NCBI RefSeq assembly: GCF_030908545.1
Contig: NZ_CP133083.1
Coordinates: forward strand, 248,001-312,000
DNA from: Nitrosomonas sp. sh817
Lineage (GTDB): Bacteria; Pseudomonadota; Gammaproteobacteria; Burkholderiales; Nitrosomonadaceae
Length of the DNA: 64,000 nucleotides
Direction: 5' to 3'
Positions 58,795-64,000 of this stretch are shown one piece after another (within the stretch, counting starts at the first letter, position 1; each line of letters opens with the position of its first letter). Below the pieces are notes generated by a model. It saw nothing but the letters and a program-made list of their open reading frames with translations. It had not been told where the DNA came from and ran no database searches. Both the position numbers and the translations under genes were made by a program.

Positions 58795-59483
58795 TGACAG
58801 GGATACAAAAAGGAGCGATAGGCACGCTACTGACAGGCGGGTTACTCGGGATATTGCTGGTAGCGGTAGTATTTGGTGGAGAAGCGGCACTCTCAACCGA
58901 AGAATTCTGCACCAGTTGTCACTCGATGACCTACACGCAAACGGAACTGAAGCAATCGACGCATTATGGCGCGTTGGGCGTCAATCCTGGCTGCAAGGAC
59001 TGTCATATACCGCAAGGATTCAAGAACTTTCACTTAGCGCTGTACACCCATGCGGTGGATGGTGCACGGGAACTGTACTTGGAACTGATCAATGACTACT
59101 CGACGCTGGAGAAGTTTAACGAGCGGCGATTGATCATGGCGCATGATGCGCGGATGAATCTGAAGAAATGGGACAGTGTGACGTGCAGAGACTGTCATAA
59201 AGACCCGAATCCACCGGGAGCGGACGCACAGGAAGCGCACAAGAAGTTAAAGACGGAAGGTGCGACGTGCATAGACTGCCATCAGAATTTAGTGCATGAA
59301 GAAGCGCCGATGACGGACTTGAATGCAAGTTTGGCAGCTGGCAAGATGGTGCTGAAGAAAGATGAAGACAGCGATGAAGGTGGAGACGAGGAAGACGAAG
59401 AGGATGAAGACGAGGGAGAGGCTGGCGCAAGTGAAGCCGGAGAATCCCAAAGTGATGAAGATGACGAGGATGACGAGGAGTAA
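58794..59483 (+). CDS. cycB: Cytochrome cM552, NapC/NirT-family quinone-linked tetraheme protein
   Basis: 229 residues from ATG 58794, overlapping the cycA stop. One N-terminal membrane helix (about 8-28, GTLLTGGLLGILLVAVVFGG) anchors it. Four CxxCH motifs follow: CTSCH, CKDCH, CRDCH and CIDCH, as in NapC/NirT quinol-linked cytochromes. The last 40 residues are almost all Asp, Glu, Gly and Ser (EDSDEGGDEEDEEDEDEG and onward), an unusually acidic tail. It is the proposed link from c554 to the quinone pool. A strong terminator follows. Confidence 0.96.
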   Translation: MTGIQKGAIGTLLTGGLLGILLVAVVFGGEAALSTEEFCTSCHSMTYTQTELKQSTHYGALGVNPGCKDCHIPQGFKNFHLALYTHAVDGARELYLELINDYSTLEKFNERRLIMAHDARMNLKKWDSVTCRDCHKDPNPPGADAQEAHKKLKTEGATCIDCHQNLVHEEAPMTDLNASLAAGKMVLKKDEDSDEGGDEEDEEDEDEGEAGASEAGESQSDEDDEDDEE

Positions 59484-59562
59484 GTGGCAGTTATTCTTCT
59501 GAAACAGGTTTTGCTTGATATTCAGCGTATTTAAGAAACTGAGTGAGAGCAAGTCTTCAATT

Positions 59563-59605
59563 AAAGAACCCGTGCAAATTATTTTGTACGGGTTCTTTTC
59601 GTTTT
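59563..59605 (+). terminator. Rho-independent terminator of the hao cluster
   Basis: AAAGAACCCGTGC (59563-59575) pairs with GTACGGGTTCTTT (59586-59598) over 13 positions with one G-U pair, closed by a short AT loop and followed by TTTCGTTTT. It cleanly separates cycB from the helicase gene. Confidence 0.92.
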
Positions 59606-59679
59606 AAAAACGCAACTATTTATAAGCCCATGTGGATATAAGCTTAGAAAAATTAAGAAAGGTAAAACATTCGTAAAAT

Positions 59680-61188
59680 ATGAGTAGCAATAAAATTGAG
59701 TCTTTTGAGCAGCTTGATCTTGCAGCCAATTTGCTGCGCGCTGTATCCGAAGAAGGTTATAAAACACCGACTGATATTCAGGTGCAAGCAATACCGGTCA
59801 TATTAGCAGGCAAAGATGTGATGGGGGCCGCACAGACAGGGACAGGTAAAACGGCAAGTTTCACCTTACCCATGCTGCAAAGATTGGAAATTCATGCCAA
59901 CAGCAGCGCTTCCCCAGCCCGTCACTCCGTTCGGGCGTTAATTCTGGTTCCAACAAGGGAACTTGCAATACAAGTCTACGAAAGCGTTAAGGCGTATGGA
60001 AAATATTCATTACTGAGATCCACCGTGATTTATGGTGGTGTCAACATTGATACACAGATAGAAGCGCTTCGATCGGGTGTGGAAATTCTGGTAGCGACGC
60101 CGGGACGATTAATGGATCATCTCCAGCAAAAAAACCTTGTGCTTTCAAAGGTGGAAATATTCGTACTAGATGAAGCCGACCGGATGCTGGATATGGGTTT
60201 CTTGCCAGATATCAAGCAAATAATTGAATTGTTGCCGGAAAAGCGCCAGAACCTGATGTTCTCGGCTACTTTCTCTGAAGAAATCAAGAAACTCGCGAGT
60301 AAAATCTTAATTAATCCTGCATCAATCGAGGTTGCAAAACAGAATTCAGTGAGTGATCTGATATCGCATGTTCTGTATCCCGTAGATACAAAGCTGAAGC
60401 AAGAATTCTTGGTGGATTTAATTTCGCAGCAAGCATTGCAGCAAGTATTAATTTTTACCAGAACCAAGCACAGTGCTGATCGATTGGCTCAGCAGTTAAG
60501 TCGGCGAAACATTACCTGCGCAGCCATTCACGGAGATAGAAATCAATTACAACGCACCAAAGCACTGGAAGAGTTTAAACAAGGTCTGGTCCGAGTACTC
60601 GTAGCGACAGACGTCGCGGCGCGGGGATTGGACATTGAAGAACTGACGCACGTGATAAATTTTGAATTGCCGGGTAATCCGGAAGACTATGTACACCGGA
60701 TCGGGCGTACAGGCCGAGCTGGAAGAAAAGGAACCGCGATTTCGTTAGTCAGCCGGGAAGAAAATAAACTCGTAGCGAGCATTGAAAAACTCATCGGACT
60801 GAAGTTAAAAGTAGAACAAGTGAGTAGAAAGGATGACTTAGACTTAATGCAATCATCCGATTCTAAGAATAAAACTGCATTAGCCGGTCCAAAGAGCAAA
60901 TCCGGTGTGCGCAATCGCGTTGCGAACTCTCAATCTTCAGTGAAAAGCAATGAAGGCATAGCGCCTTTTAACAAAGGGCAGGCAGCAAGAAATACTAATA
61001 GAAAAAACAAGGCCAATAAAATAATCGATCCATTATTTACAGAGCCTTATGTTTCAAGTTATCCGGATAACAGTTCGGAATTAGCAAACAACGGCGGGAA
61101 AATACATGCAGCAACGCATCGGCAACATTCAAGAAAGCCAGTACCTGCTTTATTCATTTCTCCGGCGATTAGAAATAAGGCGGAATAA
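59680..61188 (+). CDS. rhlE: DEAD-box RNA helicase, RhlE type
   Basis: 502 residues. The helicase core is about 1-370: Q motif (TPTDIQVQAI), AQTGTGKT (Walker A), PTRELA, TPGRLMDH, DEADRMLDMGF (Walker B), SATF, and HRIGRTGRAGRKG. The C-terminal 120 residues are basic, low-complexity and rich in Lys, Asn and Ser, as in RhlE-type RNA-binding tails. It remodels structured RNA, often in ribosome assembly or cold conditions. It has its own transcription unit after the hao terminator. Confidence 0.92.
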   Translation: MSSNKIESFEQLDLAANLLRAVSEEGYKTPTDIQVQAIPVILAGKDVMGAAQTGTGKTASFTLPMLQRLEIHANSSASPARHSVRALILVPTRELAIQVYESVKAYGKYSLLRSTVIYGGVNIDTQIEALRSGVEILVATPGRLMDHLQQKNLVLSKVEIFVLDEADRMLDMGFLPDIKQIIELLPEKRQNLMFSATFSEEIKKLASKILINPASIEVAKQNSVSDLISHVLYPVDTKLKQEFLVDLISQQALQQVLIFTRTKHSADRLAQQLSRRNITCAAIHGDRNQLQRTKALEEFKQGLVRVLVATDVAARGLDIEELTHVINFELPGNPEDYVHRIGRTGRAGRKGTAISLVSREENKLVASIEKLIGLKLKVEQVSRKDDLDLMQSSDSKNKTALAGPKSKSGVRNRVANSQSSVKSNEGIAPFNKGQAARNTNRKNKANKIIDPLFTEPYVSSYPDNSSELANNGGKIHAATHRQHSRKPVPALFISPAIRNKAE

Positions 61189-61409
61189 TTCTCTGCGCAT
61201 GATTGTACCGGCCAATGTTCAATAAAAAGATTGTGATCAATTTCAGAAAAAGAAAATGTGCGAAAAGGCGGATTTAACAGGAAAGATCGATTTGTTATCG
61301 ATGTGGAGTAGCGAAGATAACGTATATAATGCCAAATTTCTTAGATTGCAACTATTGTGATTATTAGGCTGAATTAGTAATTTAATCTCCACAATTTCAT
61401 GTCATTGCC

Positions 61410-62639
61410 ATGCGTCCCATTTTAAAGTCCAGCAAGTTAATCAATGTTTGTTACGATATTCGCGGGCCGGTAATGGATCGTGCCAGACAGATGGAAGATG
61501 AAGGCCATCACATCATCAAATTGAACATTGGTAATCCGGCAACATTCGGCTTCGATGTGCCGGAAGAGATTCTGCAGGATGTGATCCGCAATTTGTCAGC
61601 GGCTTCCGGTTATTGCGATTCCAAGGGGCTGTTCGCGGCACGCAAAGCGATCATGCATTACACGCAGGAAAAGCAAATCAAGAACGTTCAGCTTGACGAC
61701 ATTTTTATCGGCAACGGCGTATCTGAGCTGGTTGTGCTGACCATGCAAGCGTTGCTCGACAACGGCGACGAAGTATTGATTCCGATGCCGGATTATCCGC
61801 TCTGGACAGCGGCGGTGGTACTCTCGGGCGGTGTGGCGCGTCATTATGAATGCAACGAGAAAACCGGCTGGCTGCCCGATCTGGACGACATACGCGCGAA
61901 GATCAATCCGAGAACGCGAGCCATCGTCATCATCAATCCGAACAATCCAACCGGTGCGCTGTATCCGAAAGAATTATTGCTCGACATTATCGAGATCGCG
62001 CGGCAGCACCAGTTAATCATTTACGCCGACGAGATTTACGACAAGATTCTCTACGAAGACGCAGTACATACATCGATTGCTTCGCTGGCTGACGATGTGT
62101 TGTTCATCACGTTTAACGGGCTGTCCAAAAATTATCGCGCAGCAGGTTTTCGCTCGGGGTGGGCGGTGGTATCCGGAGAGAAATCCCATGCGCGTGATTA
62201 TATTGCCGGACTCAATATGCTGGCTTCGATGCGGTTATGTGCCAATGTGCCATCGCAGTTCGGCATTCAAACCGCGTTGGGCGGCTATCAAAGTATTTAC
62301 GATCTGACCATGCCGACCGGACGGTTGATGAAACAGCGCGATACCGCCTGGAAACTGCTGACCGATATTCCCGGTGTGAGTTGTTTTAAACCGGAAGCCG
62401 CGTTGTATTTGTTTCCGCGGCTGGATCCGGAAATCTATCCGGTGTCAGACGATCAGCAATTGGTGCTCGATTTACTGCTGGAAGAAAAAGTGCTACTGGT
62501 GCAAGGCACCGGTTTCAATTGGAAACATCCTGACCACTTTCGCGTGGTGTTTTTGCCGAATACCGACGATCTGACCGAAGCGATTGGCCGCATTGCAAAT
62601 TTTTTGCATCGCTATCGCAAACGCCTGGGCACTAATTGA
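61410..62639 (+). CDS. alaA: Alanine-type class I aminotransferase (AlaA/YfbQ-like)
   Basis: 409 residues. IRGPVMDRARQMEDEGHHIIKLNIGNPATFGFDVP is typical of the group; it lies at about residues 17-51. PLP contacts are IINPNNPTGA, YADEIYDKI and the Lys in FNGLSKNYRAAGFRSGW. FRVVFLPNTDDLTEAIGRI is in the C-terminal part. The enzyme transfers the amino group between glutamate and pyruvate. The 221-base spacer before it shows no gene. It is convergent with the norD-like gene. Confidence 0.9.
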   Translation: MRPILKSSKLINVCYDIRGPVMDRARQMEDEGHHIIKLNIGNPATFGFDVPEEILQDVIRNLSAASGYCDSKGLFAARKAIMHYTQEKQIKNVQLDDIFIGNGVSELVVLTMQALLDNGDEVLIPMPDYPLWTAAVVLSGGVARHYECNEKTGWLPDLDDIRAKINPRTRAIVIINPNNPTGALYPKELLLDIIEIARQHQLIIYADEIYDKILYEDAVHTSIASLADDVLFITFNGLSKNYRAAGFRSGWAVVSGEKSHARDYIAGLNMLASMRLCANVPSQFGIQTALGGYQSIYDLTMPTGRLMKQRDTAWKLLTDIPGVSCFKPEAALYLFPRLDPEIYPVSDDQQLVLDLLLEEKVLLVQGTGFNWKHPDHFRVVFLPNTDDLTEAIGRIANFLHRYRKRLGTN

Positions 62640-62682
62640 TAGTTACTCTAATTAGCACTATTCGTAGCTTGTACTGTGTTCT

Positions 62683-64000
62683 TTATTGCGCTAATTGCCG
62701 GTAAATTTTAGGTAGTACTTGAGAGAGCCGGTCTGGCCGGGCGACAATGGCATAATCGCCTCGACCGAATAGATAGGGAAAGTAATCCTGCGCTTGATGA
62801 TCTATCGTGATTCCAAACACCGATAACCCTGCATGGCGGGCTTCAAAGATAGCTTGACGAGTATCTTCGATACCGTAACGTCCCTCATAATAATCCAGAT
62901 CGTTCGGTTTGCCGTCGGTTATCAGCAAGATCAGGCGATGGCGCTCCGTGCGCTGATTTAGAAGCTTGCTGATATGACGTAAAGCTGCGCCCATGCGCGT
63001 GTAATACCCGGAACGTAATGATGCGATACGCCGAAGTACCCGAGCATCAAACGCATCATTAAAGTCTTTTACTTCGGAGATGCGCACATAATCCCGCTTG
63101 CGCGATGTAAATGTGTAAATGGCGAATCTGTCGCGGCATGTAGCGAGGCCTGTCGCAAGGGTAATTAATGCTTCTTTTTCGATATCAAGAACACGTTTTC
63201 CACCTATCCAACTGTCTGTAGACAATGAAACATCCATCAGAATCGCTACGCTTAAATCGCGGGATTGCTGCCGTGTATCGAGGTAGACCCGGTCGGAGTA
63301 CGTGCCGGTTGCATGCAGATCGCATCGTGCGCGCACGAAGGCATCCATATCGAGTTCATTTCCATCCAGTTGGCGACGCAACTTTTCGCGTTTTGGCTGC
63401 AATGCCTCAAATTGCCTGCGAATTTTACGAAAACGTTTTTTCGCGTGAGAATCCGGTTCCCAGCGTTCGTTATCTTCAAGCGCGTTCTGGAAAATAATCC
63501 GGCATTGCCGGGTGTGATATTGTTTGCGCTTGAAATCCCATTCCGGATAAGCCAGTTCAGCAATCAATATCTCCGGATTGACATCATCCGGAGAAAGATC
63601 CAAGTCAAACTTCAATCGAGTGGCAGCGCGTTGTTCATGCGGACTAAGTGTGATTTCTTCAAGCGCCTCGGCAGCATCTTTGGCGGCATCCACTTCGTCG
63701 TCTTGCACTGCCCGATTGACATTGACCATTTCCGACCAGCTCATCAATTTTTCGAAACGATTCAATAACAACGGATCATCCCGAGCGCTTTGATCTTGTT
63801 TTTTCCGCCGGCTTTTCTTTTTGCGGTGTCTTTCATCGGCTTCAGAATTATTGCCGGCACCGTCATCCAGAACATCCGGGCCGGCATTTGCGGATTCCGG
63901 ATAAAAATTCACTCTGCCCCACAGCGGGACTGGCAGAAAGGGACGATAATTCCGGGCTGCGCGCCATTGTGTGAAATCGGGCGCCGGTTGCAGGACAGCT
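62683..64000 (-). CDS. norD: NorD-like nitric oxide reductase activation protein, 5'-truncated
   Basis: The frame is open to the window edge, giving 438 visible residues and no certain start; a GTG at 63912 is internal. The visible N-terminal side has NYRPFLPVPLWGRV, then a Lys/Arg-rich part, YPEWDFKRKQ, and a C-terminal von Willebrand A domain with the metal site DVSLSTDSW, SGYYTRMGAALRH and LLITDGKPNDLDYYEGRYG. This fits NorD, which works with the AAA+ ATPase NorQ to insert iron into NO reductase. CbbO, the related rubisco activator subunit, is the alternative; the gene upstream, outside the window, would decide. Confidence 0.75.
   Translation of the reverse strand, partial: AVLQPAPDFTQWRAARNYRPFLPVPLWGRVNFYPESANAGPDVLDDGAGNNSEADERHRKKKSRRKKQDQSARDDPLLLNRFEKLMSWSEMVNVNRAVQDDEVDAAKDAAEALEEITLSPHEQRAATRLKFDLDLSPDDVNPEILIAELAYPEWDFKRKQYHTRQCRIIFQNALEDNERWEPDSHAKKRFRKIRRQFEALQPKREKLRRQLDGNELDMDAFVRARCDLHATGTYSDRVYLDTRQQSRDLSVAILMDVSLSTDSWIGGKRVLDIEKEALITLATGLATCRDRFAIYTFTSRKRDYVRISEVKDFNDAFDARVLRRIASLRSGYYTRMGAALRHISKLLNQRTERHRLILLITDGKPNDLDYYEGRYGIEDTRQAIFEARHAGLSVFGITIDHQAQDYFPYLFGRGDYAIVARPDRLSQVLPKIYRQLAQ

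Overview
The window is chromosomal DNA of an ammonia-oxidising betaproteobacterium, most likely Nitrosomonas. The decisive evidence is the complete hydroxylamine oxidoreductase cluster at 55142-59483. Its hao product has eight CxxCH haem motifs, a Tyr at the position of the P460 cross-link and a C-terminal membrane anchor, and is followed by haoB, cytochrome c554 (cycA) and cytochrome cM552 (cycB). The housekeeping genes also look betaproteobacterial. No rRNA, CRISPR array or intact insertion sequence was seen.

Layout. (1) 1-11.5 kb: a membrane protein cut by the window edge, a DUF4239-like membrane protein, mutL, a GH19 endolysin-like enzyme coupled to a secreted protein, a two-gene c-di-GMP operon (HD-GYP then EAL), an exbB-exbD-TonB-like operon with an unusual partner, a surface-adhesin-E-like protein, a Mut7-C RNase-like protein, and a 63-residue lipoprotein behind a perfect FNR-type box. 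(2) 11.5-21.7 kb: a diheme cytochrome c lipoprotein plus cytochrome P450 operon, a 5'-nucleotidase lipoprotein, glmS, a repeat-rich Gly/Asp/His secreted protein, and two paralogous mini-lipoproteins flanking an unknown gene. (3) 21.7-41 kb: dense housekeeping blocks: ribF-ileS-lspA, slmA, gpmA-envC-ctpA-moeB/thiF, rhodanese-grxC-secB-SH3-gpsA, hupB-tRNA(Val)-tRNA(Asp)-ppiD, fabI, and an ABC peptide transporter represented only by its binding protein and one permease, followed by a possible MITE. (4) 41-55 kb: the transcription/translation block tRNA(Tyr, Gly, Thr)-tuf-tRNA(Trp)-secE-nusG-rplKAJL-rpoBC. (5) 55-59.6 kb: the hao cluster, placed directly after rpoC where many bacteria have rpsL-rpsG-fusA, and closed by a strong terminator. 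(6) 59.7-64 kb: a RhlE-type helicase, an AlaA-type aminotransferase, and a norD-like gene running off the right edge.

How the genes work together. HAO oxidises hydroxylamine in the periplasm. Electrons pass to c554 and then cM552, which feeds quinone. norD would support NO reductase, a nitrogen-oxide sink in the same organism. The most distinctive parts outside this core are the diheme cytochrome/P450 pair, the ExbBD system whose third gene lacks a recognisable TonB C-terminal domain, the degenerate HD-GYP and rhodanese catalytic sites, and the FNR-box lipoprotein. Gene starts were chosen from ribosome-binding sites and family N-termini and often differ from the longest open frame. All family assignments come from reading the sequence; no database search was run.
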